NCBI GenBank assembly: GCA_016936355.1 | Contig: JAFGYB010000001.1 | Span: 62,001-126,000, forward strand | Direction of reading: 5' to 3' | Source: Bacteroidales bacterium | GTDB taxonomy: Bacteria; Bacteroidota; Bacteroidia; Bacteroidales; F082 | DNA: 64,000 bases | Part shown: positions 27,601 through 36,956 of the stretch, in pieces | How the letters are laid out: each line of letters opens with the position of its first letter | Numbering within the stretch: the first letter of the stretch is position 1 | Translations under genes and position numbers: made by a program | Notes under the pieces: model-generated | Databases searched by the model: none | What the model was told of the DNA's origin: nothing | The model's input: the letters and a program-made list of their open reading frames with translations, nothing else

Positions 27601-28998
27601 TTTGCCGATCTTTTGGGAGGTGCCATGGGACTGGAAAGTGAAGAAAACAAGGGCGCTGCATTTACTCTTTATCTGCCCCTGAAATTCGTTCCTGAAACAA
27701 ACAACGAAGAAAAGACTGCTGTCCCTGAAGAGAAAAAAGAGCGTAGACCCTCAGTGGAAGTGGTTGCTGAGGAGATCAAGGAAACTCCGGAACCGGCAGA
27801 TGATCGTTCTACACTGACACCAAAAGACAAAAAGATTCTGATTATTGAAGATGATCTGAATTTTGCCGGTGTCTTGAGGAATTTGGCACATGACCATGGG
27901 TTTAAAGCCATCATAGCTGCCGACGGTGAAACCGGTATTTATTATGCTGATTATTATCAGCCTGATGCCCTGATCCTGGATGTGGGCCTTCCTCAGATGG
28001 ATGGAAAAGAAGTGATCGATTATCTGAAGGAAAACCGCAAAACCCGGGCCATTCCTATTCATGTGATCTCTGCACGCGATTTCGATATGGATATCATGCG
28101 GAAAGGGGCTATTGGATATCTGACCAAGCCTGTGACCAAAGAACAAGTTGACGAAGTTTTTGATAAGATCGAAAAGTTAATTTCCAAACCGTTGAAGAGA
28201 CTTCTGGTGGTCGAGGATGAAGCCATCACGAGGAAGAGCATTGAAAAATTGATGGAAGACGGTGCGGTGGAAATCATATCGGTTGAAAAGGGCGAAGAAG
28301 CTATTAAACAGTTGAAGAAAGATAAATTTGACTGTATGATTCTTGACCTTAGCCTGGAAGGAATGAGCGGCTTCGAGGTGCTGGAACAGATGCAGAAGAA
28401 TGAAAAATTGCTGAATGTACCGGTTGTAATTTACACGGGGCATGATCTGAGTGAGCAGGAAAATGATCAGTTGAAAAAATATGCCAAAAGCATTGTCCTG
28501 AAAGGAGCTCATTCGTTTGAAAGACTGTTGGATGAAACCACATTATTCCTGCATCAGGTGGACGACAATTTCCCCACGGAGAAAAAGGAAATGCTGGATA
28601 AAATCCATGGACAAAGTGATATTTTAAACGGGAAAACCATTCTACTGGTCGACGACGATATGCGCAATGTTTTTGCTCTGTCCAGTTTGCTGGAAAGCAA
28701 CGGTATGAAAGTACTTGTTGGAAAGAACGGGAAAGTGGGCCTGGAAAAGCTTCATGAACATCAGGAGGTGGATTTGGTTCTGATGGACATAATGATGCCT
28801 GAAATGGACGGGTATGAAGCCATGCGTCAGATCAGAAGCGAGAAAAAATATGCAAAACTTCCGATCATAGCCCTTACGGCGAAAGCACTGAAAGGGGACC
28901 GCGAGAAATGCCTGGCTGCCGGTGCCAATGAATACCTCGCCAAACCGGTAGAGAAAGACAAATTGATGTCCCTGCTCAGAGTATGGCTTTATAAATAA
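24628..28998 (+). CDS. Very large membrane hybrid histidine kinase with GAF and three REC domains
   Basis: A 1456-residue inner-membrane sensor. Order: TM1 about 36-56; an extracytoplasmic sensor domain about 57-365 of cache-like character ([20 protein letters not shown]); TM2 about 368-387; a HAMP domain and a second HAMP-like unit to about 520; a GAF domain about 545-690; a long coiled coil about 690-780 rich in Glu, Gln and Leu; HisKA with His791 ([12 protein letters not shown]); the ATPase with GGTGLGLSI; three REC domains with Asp1118 ([10 protein letters not shown]), Asp1240 ([10 protein letters not shown]) and Asp1387 ([10 protein letters not shown]). It is downstream of the soluble hybrid kinase by 14 bp and upstream of cheR. 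Output is probably by phosphotransfer to other proteins, as no DNA-binding domain is present. Confidence 0.93.
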   Translation: MKSKEKNEYIDYNETNRWERLKFSLRTWRNIGVGKSLFIWFLAISFVPLAAVSFINYLNAYQGLTIVAEKSLNSSSQLRLKYIYTFFDEASDYLKINSDSKLKKEQFSKLEEAFRKSKQNANQFVNSDPWKKLTHSLEVEIKPSLKLQGFYDMLFIDTRGNILFRTKPDSDLGDNVFRGSLENSKLARTLRNSLEEHKMLFSDLEHYEPSLGMISGFFVDPMVGDHNKTIGFLVLQINMQSINDMIQQEAGYGKTGEAFLIGSDLLLRSATRFGSENEILKKKIDNKKTREWLDYLKHRDDKAYLKANELDEERVTTFNANGKGNWVLGIYRNLNRLDQYGVHWALVEEISHSEAFAYARKLSDMVKLSFLITILVVVFISILVTRWFVNPIKHLSSWGKQISTGHLIEKDVKAPHNEIGEMKDTFNRLVKALISYADIAQLVAKGDLSKRVQERSEEDVLAQSLNQMVESFRSVVQQANQIAEGDYDTFIKPRSEHDALGKALFKMTETLRTNDEKFKNEDWLKSGLNELDNVLKGKNNLKEMADAIVTFFATYLESQMGVLYLFDAEEEKLKFTSGFAVSERSQNIKKEFAPGEGIIGQVFKDGKKQIITQKDQKEATIDLGLGEKNPQSLIVVPFSFENSVVGVMELASVTKITDLQLQFIDLSAQDLALAVITLQSNLKVRELLVQTQEQAKILEVQQEELRQANEELQEQTTALKKSEENLQTQQEELKVTNEELEERTKALEIQRDAIKRKNRELEDARKEIEKKAHDLEQASRYKSEFLANMSHELRTPLNSIIVLSQLLNDNKNHNLTPKEQEFAKTINSSGLDLLSLINDILDLSKVESGRIDLNIERLYVDDMIEFVEGNFAPILEEKKLKLEIAKGDPLPEFIETDAQRVQQVIKNLISNAIKFTEEGSITFEISLEQDPHRIKKLGMKEKQLLALTVRDTGIGIPKEKQDVIFEAFKQADGTTSRKYGGTGLGLSISRSFADLLGGAMGLESEENKGAAFTLYLPLKFVPETNNEEKTAVPEEKKERRPSVEVVAEEIKETPEPADDRSTLTPKDKKILIIEDDLNFAGVLRNLAHDHGFKAIIAADGETGIYYADYYQPDALILDVGLPQMDGKEVIDYLKENRKTRAIPIHVISARDFDMDIMRKGAIGYLTKPVTKEQVDEVFDKIEKLISKPLKRLLVVEDEAITRKSIEKLMEDGAVEIISVEKGEEAIKQLKKDKFDCMILDLSLEGMSGFEVLEQMQKNEKLLNVPVVIYTGHDLSEQENDQLKKYAKSIVLKGAHSFERLLDETTLFLHQVDDNFPTEKKEMLDKIHGQSDILNGKTILLVDDDMRNVFALSSLLESNGMKVLVGKNGKVGLEKLHEHQEVDLVLMDIMMPEMDGYEAMRQIRSEKKYAKLPIIALTAKALKGDREKCLAAGANEYLAKPVEKDKLMSLLRVWLYK

Positions 28999-29004
28999 TG
29001 CAGC

Positions 29005-29847
29005 ATGGTTTCCGACAATGAAACACAAGACCGGATAGTGAACCTGGAACTGGAACTTTTGTTGCAGGCCATTCAGCAGCAGTACGATTATGATTTCAGA
29101 GAATACAGCCGGGCCCATGTAAAAAGACGGGTGCTTCATTATTTGAATGCCAATGGAATTCCACATATTTCTGAATTGCAGCACCGTTTGCTGACGGACG
29201 AACAATGTTTCAGAAAATTACTGAAAGAGCTTTCCATTAATGTAACGGAAATGTTCCGGAATCCTTCGTTTTACAAAACGATTCGGGAGAAAGTTGTGGG
29301 ACTCTTAAAAACATACCCTTTTCTGAAAATATGGCATGCCGGATGTGCAACCGGTGAAGAAGTTTATTCTTTTGCTATTTTGCTGAAGGAAGAAGGGCTG
29401 TACGATCGTACTCAGATTTATGCTACTGATTTTAACGGTGATGTCATAAAAAAAGCCAAGACCGGCTCGTTTTCCATTCGAAACATCCGGGATTATACTT
29501 CCAATTATCAGCAATCCGGAGGCAAAGAATCATTTTCCGATTATTATCACGCAACGGATAATCGGGTTCTTTTTGATAAGAGCCTGTCAAAAAATATTGT
29601 CTTTGCCGAACATAACCTGGTTTCCGACGGTGTTTTTTCCGAAGTGAATATGGTGATTTCCAGGAATGTGCTGATCTATTTCAACAGGGAATTGCAGAAC
29701 AGGGTTTTGAATCTGATGGACAGGAGTCTGGTCACGGGCGGTTTTCTGGGTTTGGGATCCAAAGAAACCATAATGTTTTCAGATATTGCAGCAAAGTACA
29801 AAGCAGTAGATTCTAAAGAACGAATTTTTAAAAAGATTCATGTCTAA
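29005..29847 (+). CDS. CheR-type protein-glutamate methyltransferase
   Basis: A 280-residue protein. The N-terminal helical CheR domain (about 12-80, DYDFREYSRAHVKRRV) precedes the SAM-dependent methyltransferase domain with AGCATGEEVYSFAI near 111-124, YATDFNGDVIKKAK near 140, and VISRNVLIYFNRE near 219, all standard CheR marks. Family knowledge: CheR methylates glutamates of chemoreceptors. No receptor (MCP), CheA or CheW is encoded here; the long coiled coil and HAMP segments of the upstream kinase may be the substrate (inference). It starts 6 bp after the kinase stop and overlaps cheB by 8 bp. Confidence 0.92.
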   Translation: MVSDNETQDRIVNLELELLLQAIQQQYDYDFREYSRAHVKRRVLHYLNANGIPHISELQHRLLTDEQCFRKLLKELSINVTEMFRNPSFYKTIREKVVGLLKTYPFLKIWHAGCATGEEVYSFAILLKEEGLYDRTQIYATDFNGDVIKKAKTGSFSIRNIRDYTSNYQQSGGKESFSDYYHATDNRVLFDKSLSKNIVFAEHNLVSDGVFSEVNMVISRNVLIYFNRELQNRVLNLMDRSLVTGGFLGLGSKETIMFSDIAAKYKAVDSKERIFKKIHV

Positions 29848-30490
29848 TCAAAAAACATACGAGGCTATTGTGATGGGAACCTCTGCCGGCGGCCTGTCAG
29901 CTTTGAAGAAGATGTTGCCCGGTTTCCCTGCAGATTTTCCGTGTCCGGTCCTGGTAGTCCAGCACATCAGTCCCCAGTCCGACAGTTATTTAATCAAAAT
30001 GTTGGACGAATTGTGTCCAATGAAAGTGAAAGAGGCAGTGGATACGGAACAAATCGAATCCGGTACAATTTATTTTGCTCCCCCTGATTATCATTTACTC
30101 GTAGAAACTGACCGGTCGATGAGCCTGACAGTGGATGAAAAAGTCAATTATTCCCGCCCGTCCATTGATGTGTTGTTTGAAACGGCTGCAGAAGCTTATG
30201 GCGAAAATCTCATCGGAATAATTCTGACGGGTGCCAATGCAGATGGTGCAGTAGGGTTGTTAAAAATTAAAAACTACGGGGGCTATACGATGGTTCAGGA
30301 TCCCAACGATGCAGAAAATGCTGTGATGCCTGAAAAAGCCATGCGTATGGTTTTGCCTGATCAGGTACTAACAATAGATGAAATGGTGCCGTTTCTTTTG
30401 AAAATGAATTATCATGCTTCAGAGAAAGAATCTCCAGACCAGGTAGATCAGGGTAAAAACAGTAAAAAAGACAATTCCGATCCAGGATAG
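29840..30490 (+). CDS. CheB-type methylesterase without receiver domain
   Basis: A 216-residue protein made only of the CheB methylesterase domain. The catalytic triad is visible: Ser15 in MGTSAGG, His42 in VVQHIS and Asp135 in LTGANADGAVGL. Standard CheB has an N-terminal REC domain, missing here; activity may be controlled by binding to the neighbouring kinases. The last 24 residues (from ASEKESPDQ) are hydrophilic and poorly conserved in character. They are encoded in bases shared with the opposite-strand Nramp-like gene (30419-30490). It overlaps cheR by 8 bp. Confidence 0.92.
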   Translation: MSNQKTYEAIVMGTSAGGLSALKKMLPGFPADFPCPVLVVQHISPQSDSYLIKMLDELCPMKVKEAVDTEQIESGTIYFAPPDYHLLVETDRSMSLTVDEKVNYSRPSIDVLFETAAEAYGENLIGIILTGANADGAVGLLKIKNYGGYTMVQDPNDAENAVMPEKAMRMVLPDQVLTIDEMVPFLLKMNYHASEKESPDQVDQGKNSKKDNSDPG

Positions 30491-31669
30491 TATTTTCAAC
30501 AATGAACCCGGTCGGGCTTCTTCAGGAAAATGGTTACTGGTAACAGTTTTATAATTGATCCAGGCCAAAGCCGGTGAAAAGACAAAGGATAGGGTGGTGG
30601 CCAAATCCACCATACTTCGCATGCTTTTGGCAAAAAACAGGATAATAGCCAACGTCCCCCCAAAAATCACAAACAACCATACATTGTTCATCCGGTTGGT
30701 ATTCTGTGCTTTACTTTTTGGAAAATAAAATGAATACAGGGGTGTCAACACGCGTGCATAGGCATCCAATACCGTTATGGTGGTGCTGTACATAGTGGTA
30801 AAGGCAGCTATCGAGATGATCCAATAAGACCAGTTGCCGATGCTTTTCGTATACATGTTGATCAGTTGCTGGGCAAATACGGTTCCATTGGGAGATAATT
30901 TCTCACCGGTTCCGAACATTACCAATGCTCCCAGCGAAAGAAAACCGATGGCCAGAATGGCTGTCCCCACATAGCCAAAGCGGAATTCAGCCAGCGCCTC
31001 TTTTAATTTCGGTCGATAACCCAGCTCTTTGGCTTTTTCAACATTCCACAATGAGGTCCATACTGACACATCTATGGGAGCTGGCATCCAGCCTACAAAG
31101 GCAATTAAAAAGAAGATGTTGGCTTTGTTTGAAAAGTTAAAGCGGGTAATGAATTCGGGATTGATTTCCTTTGGGATGTCCAAAGCAGCAAAAACAGCTA
31201 CTACGGTGGTCACAGATAAAAGAATTATAATGGTTTTCATTAAACGGTCCAGCATGGAATATTTTCCAACTGCCAGTATGATAATAGACAACAACAAAAG
31301 AAATGCGGCCAGCACTGTTGTGTTGATGTGAATATTAAAGATGAACGAAAAAAGTCCGGCCGTGACGACAGTGATAGCTACTTCGATTACAAACATGGAT
31401 ACTACGGTGAGTACAGTAAAAAGGTCAACGGCCCACCTCCCGATTTTGGCATAGCCTTCAATCAGGCTGTTCCCAGTGGCTGTAGCATAGCGGGTACCAT
31501 AATCGAAAAACGGATATTTGACCAAATTGGCAAAAATAAGTACCCATAGCAGATCAAAATTGAAAGAACTTCCGGCCCGGGTGGATTGCACCAGGTGAGA
31601 AACTCCGATGGCTGCACCGGCGTAAAGCAGTCCCGGTCCCATGATCTTTAATACGCCTTTAATGTTCAT
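30419..31669 (-). CDS. Nramp-related membrane transporter lacking the standard metal motif
   Basis: A 416-residue protein with about 11 TM segments. The N-terminus KIMGPGLLYAGAAIGVSHL places it in the Nramp superfamily. In Nramp metal transporters TM1 carries DPGN; here the corresponding position reads IGVS. TM6 carries MPH in Mn/Fe transporters; here FVGWMPAP. Metal coordination in the classic way is therefore unlikely. Such variants are widespread in Bacteroidota and their substrate is unknown to me. The start overlaps the end of the AsmA-like gene by 11 bp, so the two are translationally linked. The 3' end overlaps the cheB gene tail to tail by 72 bp. Confidence 0.82.
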   Translation of the reverse strand: MNIKGVLKIMGPGLLYAGAAIGVSHLVQSTRAGSSFNFDLLWVLIFANLVKYPFFDYGTRYATATGNSLIEGYAKIGRWAVDLFTVLTVVSMFVIEVAITVVTAGLFSFIFNIHINTTVLAAFLLLLSIIILAVGKYSMLDRLMKTIIILLSVTTVVAVFAALDIPKEINPEFITRFNFSNKANIFFLIAFVGWMPAPIDVSVWTSLWNVEKAKELGYRPKLKEALAEFRFGYVGTAILAIGFLSLGALVMFGTGEKLSPNGTVFAQQLINMYTKSIGNWSYWIISIAAFTTMYSTTITVLDAYARVLTPLYSFYFPKSKAQNTNRMNNVWLFVIFGGTLAIILFFAKSMRSMVDLATTLSFVFSPALAWINYKTVTSNHFPEEARPGSLLKILSWIGIVFFTVFTLIYLVWRFFL

Positions 31670-34600
31670 TTTTTTCGGCAGATTTTTTGGTTTTCCTTTC
31701 TGTTTGTTTCATTGATTTTTTCTCCTGTCGCTGTTGTTTGTTGTTGTAGCCAAGGGTGGACAGTATACCGCTTAAACTGGATTTCCACAGGTAATTAATA
31801 AACGACTTGTGAGGATCTCTTTCGTAGTAAACAATTCCTTTTCTGGGTGGTTTAAGGAATTTAGGATTCCTGGATCGGATCATCAGGTTGTTCAGCATAA
31901 AATTGACAAAAGGACTACCCAGACTCTTGTTTGTAATGGCTTTTTTACGGTTATATAAACGGAGTTTTAAGTTTTTGTATTCAAACAACATATTGCCTTT
32001 GGCCGTTTCATCATTTCCGGATACATATTGAACATCGGCTCGTCCCATGCCTTTCTTGATGGAGATTCCCACAATGTTTTCCATGAGTGAATTAAACTGG
32101 CTTAAGTCGGCCCACTGAGTCTGGGCAGAGAACCAAAACTGATTGTGAGGAGCAAAATAAGGCGTTACCAAAACAAAATTCAACGGTGTTTCACGCATCA
32201 GGTTTCCTTTTCCGCTTATTTTGAGTACAGAATTGGAATTCAGCAATGAGCTGTCATTGGAAACATCCAGAAAGTAAACATTAAAGTCATCTATAAAGAA
32301 AATACCGGGTAACAACGATTTCTTTTCAAACTCATAGTAGGATACCAGACTTCTGCTCAATTCAACCGAGTCGAGTTTGAAGTTGTAAGGAATTTCCTTA
32401 AGCAACTGTAATGGCATCGGTTTAGTGGTGGTATCAATGGGGTAATGCTTATCTCTTTCTATGAGGATATTAAATTTATCGAAGCTTAAATTTCCTGCTC
32501 TGAAGATTTTTTTGTAGAATAAATCCGGGAAATCAAAATTGTGGATGTTCACACTTTTACCGTAAATGGAAATGCGATCGGTCTGTGTTTTGGATCGCGC
32601 AAAGAAATCATTTCTGTTGAAACGGGGAAGCAGGGTGATGGAATCCAGTGTAATCTGCTTTTGGGGCAGGTTGATGCGAATATCCTTGGTATGAAAGATA
32701 TAAAGACTGTCGCCGCTAACAATGGATTTATTTCGGGTGTCGATGATCATTTGACGGAATAAATTTTCCCCTGAGTTTAGCGTAGTATCGATGTGAATGG
32801 TCCCGATTTGGATCTTTTCGTTCAGCAAACTGACTTGTTTTTTGGCGTTGTCGTAAGAATACAGAATATCCACATTGTCGAACATTGCCGTATCAATCCG
32901 AATGTTGTTCAGCAGGTTGTTTTGTTTGTTTAGAAGACTGACAGAAAGCGATCTTTTTTCGGCCTTATTTTTTTCTGTGCCGTTGTTCGTGATGTGCACC
33001 CATACGGAAGGAACCGACCATTTCTTAATGTGCAAACTGCCCAGGCTGTCGGCGCGCATGAAAAGGCCGTCCCATTGAATGTCTTTCAGATTAAAGGATG
33101 CTACTACCTTTTTAGCCTCTGTACTGGTTTGTGATGATTTGTTGCTGCCGCTGAGTAACCCTATACTTAAACGTTCCTTTTCTGCCTGGAGTGCTATCTG
33201 GTCAGCAATTACCTGAAAATGCGTAAGCGAATCGGAAACGGCCAGTTTTTTCAGTGTAATATTCCAGTCGCTCAGCACGTTTTGGGTACTGTCTTTTTTA
33301 AGCTGTGTGTTCGAAAGTGGCAGGTACATAGTATTTAAATCCGACCCTTCCAAAAGATAAGGTTTTGACGCCGGTGGTAAGGATAATTTAAAATCTGCAT
33401 GACTTAGCTGGAGACTGTCGAACCGTACATCCCATTTTTTCAAAAAGTGCTCAATACCCGATTTTTGTTTTTTCAGAGTTGCCTGTAAGCTGGATCCGAA
33501 AAGGAGGATTTTACTAAAATGCACTTTATTTTCAGACAACAGTAGGGGATAATCAATTCCGGAGAAATCAACCTTAGGGATTTCCAGGTGGAGGTTTTGA
33601 GAAGTTCGGGTCAAGTTAAAACCTGTTGCTGATAAACTACTGGAATCACTCTGAGCATCCAGTTGACCAATCTGTCCCTTGAAGTCACCATAGGAGAAAA
33701 GGGTATGAGAAAGTCCCAGATTCCAGTTCTTACGAAAGGCAATGTGAAAGCCCGAATCCCGGGTCCACTGAAAATGATCAAATTCTAATTTGAAATCAGC
33801 TTGAAGGTGCAAACTGTCTTTCCCGGTTTCTCCTGAAAGATCAATTTTCCCATCCTGAATATGGAGTTTGGCAAGATTGATTTCTTTCAGGAAAGTCAGC
33901 TTCGATCGCGACTTTGTGGACGCAGAAAGGTGCAGTTCAATGACCGGATCGCGAAGCAACAAATCACGGGCTTCCAACTCATGGTTTTGAAGCAGGTACG
34001 GCAGGTTCAATTTTTTTAACTGAATGACCGGAAGCATAAACGTCATGCTTTGATTGTTTGCCTCCTGTTGGAACCGGCATTGCTCGGCCTTCAATATGTG
34101 AGGAGTCCACGTCAGAGCTCTTGATGAGAAACTTATTTTGTTGTTCAGGTTCTGATAGTATGAATTGGATGCCGTAAGCGATAAACTATCGGGTTGAAAG
34201 GTTGTAGGGGCAGAAATCAGAGATTGGAAATCATTGGTATAACCATTCAGCCCTTGTATACTAAGTGTGTCGTTCTGTCGCCCGATAAACAGGAGGTTGG
34301 CTTGAATCAACTTGATTCCTTCGGGTATGATTAGCTCAGGTTCCTTTTCGGTGAATGTCCGGTTTTTAGTACAGTTTTTGCTTAGACGGATTGTTATATT
34401 CGGATCTGTAGCCCGGAGCCAAACTCTTTGTGGTTTGTTCTTTAGGAAATTTTTTACAATGAGATTTTGAACTGAAAATTCAGGTACATGAGCCCAGAAC
34501 TGATCAGCGTCACCAGCCGAGCATTTTTTCTTCCAGTACACATTTTCCAGCTTCAGTTCTTTCTCAGCGGAACTATATTGTGCCCGTAGGGTGTTAATAG

Positions 34601-35795
34601 AATTAATTCCGTCGTCGTCTTTCCATGTTACTTTCTGCATATTTACCCGCATACTGCTGTATTCCAGATGATTCAAGATCTTTTTAGGATCTTTTTCAGA
34701 AATCCTGACATCTTCAATTCCAATAGCTGCCTGATGAGCACTCATTAAGGTATCTTGTGCCTGATTCACCACTGTCCAGTGTAAACGATGTACTGCTAAG
34801 CTGTCCAGTTCAACAGCCTGATAATGTTTAAAAATTTTATTTAAAAGGATTTCCGGATCCATCCGGTTTTTATGAGTTCGGGGACTATTTTGGAAGGAAA
34901 TGGCACCCCCGTCGGCCTTTAATGAGTGAAAGTGCAGGAAAATATTTTTTTCAATGGTATCGGTCTTCATCCCGGTCAGGGTAATGTTGTTGAAACGCAA
35001 ACGGAGCGGGCTTTTGGCCTGACTCTTTTCCGGAAGCGATTCATAATGAAAACCTCCGATAAACAACCTGTGACCTTGCGAAAGATAGTGCAGCGAGTCG
35101 ACCACAAACCGGAACCGGTCCTTTTTTGAAAAACGATTGAGATCGTGTATGGTAAGTTTTAAACTTCCGTATTGCAACGGGGTTAAACCATTTTGTTCAC
35201 GGGCAGCTAATGATTGCAAATTGTCAATGGACAAGGTATACTTGGCAGAACCGTAGGATGAAGAATCGTCTTTTTGAAGCAACTGAACTACCCCGTTGAG
35301 TATCTGAGTATGGTTGATATGGAACCGAAACGGTAATTCCGGTAGCCGTTTGGTTTGTAATAAATGAATTATCTCCAGAGGATCAAACGACTCCTGGTTG
35401 TTCAGCTCAACCAGTGAATCCTGGGTTCCTAAGTAAAAAGAGGGGTTACTGACCGTGAGGCTGTTGATATAATATTCGCCGTAAAGGAAAAGTTTCCATA
35501 GGGAAAGGTTGTGTATTTGCAGTTGATTAAAAGTGGAACGCTGCAGCAACAAGCCGTTTTTTTTGTCCAGATAAATTCCTTCAAACTGAACTGAAGGCTT
35601 GTAAACTACAAGCCTTCGCTTAAAAACATCCAGTCTGATTTTCTGAAAATCAAGACTCGCTTGTCCGTTGGTACGGATGGAGATTTCCCTTTTTAAATAG
35701 TATTGCATCCACTGATTTCGGGTTACATAAATTGTTACCAGCGATGCTACCATCAGCACAAGCAAAAACCATTTAATAATTTTTTTCCACTTCAT
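31659..35795 (-). CDS. Giant AsmA/DUF748-like membrane-anchored protein
   Basis: A 1378-residue protein. Residues 7-24 form a single N-terminal TM anchor, followed by a very long periplasmic part of repeated beta-strand-like segments (many LNNITLTG or DNLQSLA type stretches) and a basic C-terminal tail (RQEKKSMKQTERKTKKS). This architecture is that of AsmA, YhdP, TamB and DUF748 proteins, which are thought to bridge the envelope for lipid or outer-membrane protein transport. I assign it by architecture and not by a short motif. It is 11 bp after the EEP-fold gene and overlaps the Nramp-like gene by 11 bp; the three are probably one operon. Confidence 0.68.
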   Translation of the reverse strand: MKWKKIIKWFLLVLMVASLVTIYVTRNQWMQYYLKREISIRTNGQASLDFQKIRLDVFKRRLVVYKPSVQFEGIYLDKKNGLLLQRSTFNQLQIHNLSLWKLFLYGEYYINSLTVSNPSFYLGTQDSLVELNNQESFDPLEIIHLLQTKRLPELPFRFHINHTQILNGVVQLLQKDDSSSYGSAKYTLSIDNLQSLAAREQNGLTPLQYGSLKLTIHDLNRFSKKDRFRFVVDSLHYLSQGHRLFIGGFHYESLPEKSQAKSPLRLRFNNITLTGMKTDTIEKNIFLHFHSLKADGGAISFQNSPRTHKNRMDPEILLNKIFKHYQAVELDSLAVHRLHWTVVNQAQDTLMSAHQAAIGIEDVRISEKDPKKILNHLEYSSMRVNMQKVTWKDDDGINSINTLRAQYSSAEKELKLENVYWKKKCSAGDADQFWAHVPEFSVQNLIVKNFLKNKPQRVWLRATDPNITIRLSKNCTKNRTFTEKEPELIIPEGIKLIQANLLFIGRQNDTLSIQGLNGYTNDFQSLISAPTTFQPDSLSLTASNSYYQNLNNKISFSSRALTWTPHILKAEQCRFQQEANNQSMTFMLPVIQLKKLNLPYLLQNHELEARDLLLRDPVIELHLSASTKSRSKLTFLKEINLAKLHIQDGKIDLSGETGKDSLHLQADFKLEFDHFQWTRDSGFHIAFRKNWNLGLSHTLFSYGDFKGQIGQLDAQSDSSSLSATGFNLTRTSQNLHLEIPKVDFSGIDYPLLLSENKVHFSKILLFGSSLQATLKKQKSGIEHFLKKWDVRFDSLQLSHADFKLSLPPASKPYLLEGSDLNTMYLPLSNTQLKKDSTQNVLSDWNITLKKLAVSDSLTHFQVIADQIALQAEKERLSIGLLSGSNKSSQTSTEAKKVVASFNLKDIQWDGLFMRADSLGSLHIKKWSVPSVWVHITNNGTEKNKAEKRSLSVSLLNKQNNLLNNIRIDTAMFDNVDILYSYDNAKKQVSLLNEKIQIGTIHIDTTLNSGENLFRQMIIDTRNKSIVSGDSLYIFHTKDIRINLPQKQITLDSITLLPRFNRNDFFARSKTQTDRISIYGKSVNIHNFDFPDLFYKKIFRAGNLSFDKFNILIERDKHYPIDTTTKPMPLQLLKEIPYNFKLDSVELSRSLVSYYEFEKKSLLPGIFFIDDFNVYFLDVSNDSSLLNSNSVLKISGKGNLMRETPLNFVLVTPYFAPHNQFWFSAQTQWADLSQFNSLMENIVGISIKKGMGRADVQYVSGNDETAKGNMLFEYKNLKLRLYNRKKAITNKSLGSPFVNFMLNNLMIRSRNPKFLKPPRKGIVYYERDPHKSFINYLWKSSLSGILSTLGYNNKQQRQEKKSMKQTERKTKKSAEKNEH

Positions 35796-35806
35796 CTATG
35801 GCCTTG

Positions 35807-36811
35807 TCATTTTACGGCTGAGATTTCAATATAAACGGGCAAATGATCACTGATGCCACCGTGATATTTAAAGCCCTCGTAGCTTCGGAAGGCTTTTACC
35901 CCCGAAAACTTTGAATCCCTTTCCAAAAGAAATCCCACATCAAATATATGAAAGCTTTTGTCTTTTACAAACAGGCCTGTTGAATCAGTTATCAACGACT
36001 TAGACACAATCATCTGATCGTAAACGGACCAGACAGATCCTCGTTTGATGCTTCCCTTTGCGTTTCCAAAATCTGGTTTTGGATCCAGATTGTAAAGAGA
36101 TTCAGCGTTCCGGGTAAGGAATTTAATGGCGGGCCCACCGGGAGTTTCATTGAAGTCACCCATCACCAGGAGATTTGCATGGGGATTGATGGATTGGATC
36201 GAATCAAGGGTCTGCTTTAACGTGTGGGCTGCCAGCAACCTTTTCGGGCGGTTTCTCATTAACCCTGAATATGACGAAGGCCAGTGGTTGACAAATACAT
36301 GCACTGTATCGTTTAACAGCAATCCTTTCACGTACAAAATATCACGGGTTCTGAATGTGGGTGCTTCAGGACTAACAACCGGAATTCTTTTGGCATAAAG
36401 TGGGTTAAACTGGGCAACTTGATACAGTAATGCCACGTCGATTCCCCTGCGATCAGGGGATTCAAAATGAATGATTTTATAGTTCTTTTGGTTTAGCGGT
36501 GTTTGAGAAATCAAATCAGACAGAACTTTTTTGTTCTCCACTTCGGCCAAGCCTATTATTGCTACCGGTAGATTCCCCTCCAAAGCTACGAGGGTCTTAT
36601 AAATCATCATAAGTTTTTTCCGGTATCGGTACTCATTCCAGTGATGGTCACCATCCGAATCAAACTGATTGTATGCAACAGATGAGTCGGATTGCACATC
36701 AAAAAGGTTTTCAACGTTATAAAATACAATACGGATCGGGGAAAAAACCTGTTGCCCAATGACTGTTGGGCTTATGAGTAACAATAACAAATAAAGTAAA
36801 GGTGTTTTCAT
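35807..36811 (-). CDS. Secreted endonuclease/exonuclease/phosphatase-fold protein
   Basis: A 334-residue protein with a signal peptide at 1-19 (cut near VIGQ), so periplasmic or surface-located. EEP-fold catalytic motifs are visible in order: FYNVENLFD (metal ligand Asn), GLAEVENK (Glu), VNHWPSS (His), MGDFNETPGG (Asp and Asn) and SDHLPVYIEI (final Asp-His). The family includes DNases and lipid or sugar phosphatases; the substrate is unknown. It is the first gene of the operon with the AsmA-like and Nramp-like genes, so a role in envelope lipid or phosphate turnover is possible, by context only. It diverges from the DUF134 gene. Confidence 0.87.
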   Translation of the reverse strand: MKTPLLYLLLLLISPTVIGQQVFSPIRIVFYNVENLFDVQSDSSVAYNQFDSDGDHHWNEYRYRKKLMMIYKTLVALEGNLPVAIIGLAEVENKKVLSDLISQTPLNQKNYKIIHFESPDRRGIDVALLYQVAQFNPLYAKRIPVVSPEAPTFRTRDILYVKGLLLNDTVHVFVNHWPSSYSGLMRNRPKRLLAAHTLKQTLDSIQSINPHANLLVMGDFNETPGGPAIKFLTRNAESLYNLDPKPDFGNAKGSIKRGSVWSVYDQMIVSKSLITDSTGLFVKDKSFHIFDVGFLLERDSKFSGVKAFRSYEGFKYHGGISDHLPVYIEISAVK

Positions 36812-36931
36812 AGCTTTAGGGCTACAATATAAGATATTTTAGTGGAGAATCAAATTATATTGACCGGATTTAAATTGAAGTTTCAGGGGAAAAAAGAGAT
36901 TGATTTATTCTTTATATGAACAATAGTTCAA

Positions 36932-36939
36932 TATATTTG
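36932..36939 (+). promoter_or_regulatory. -7 promoter element for the DUF134 operon
   Basis: TATATTTG ends 17 nt before ATG 36957 and probably drives the three genes to 39115. Confidence 0.55.
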
Positions 36940-36956
36940 CAATCAAATTACACTGC

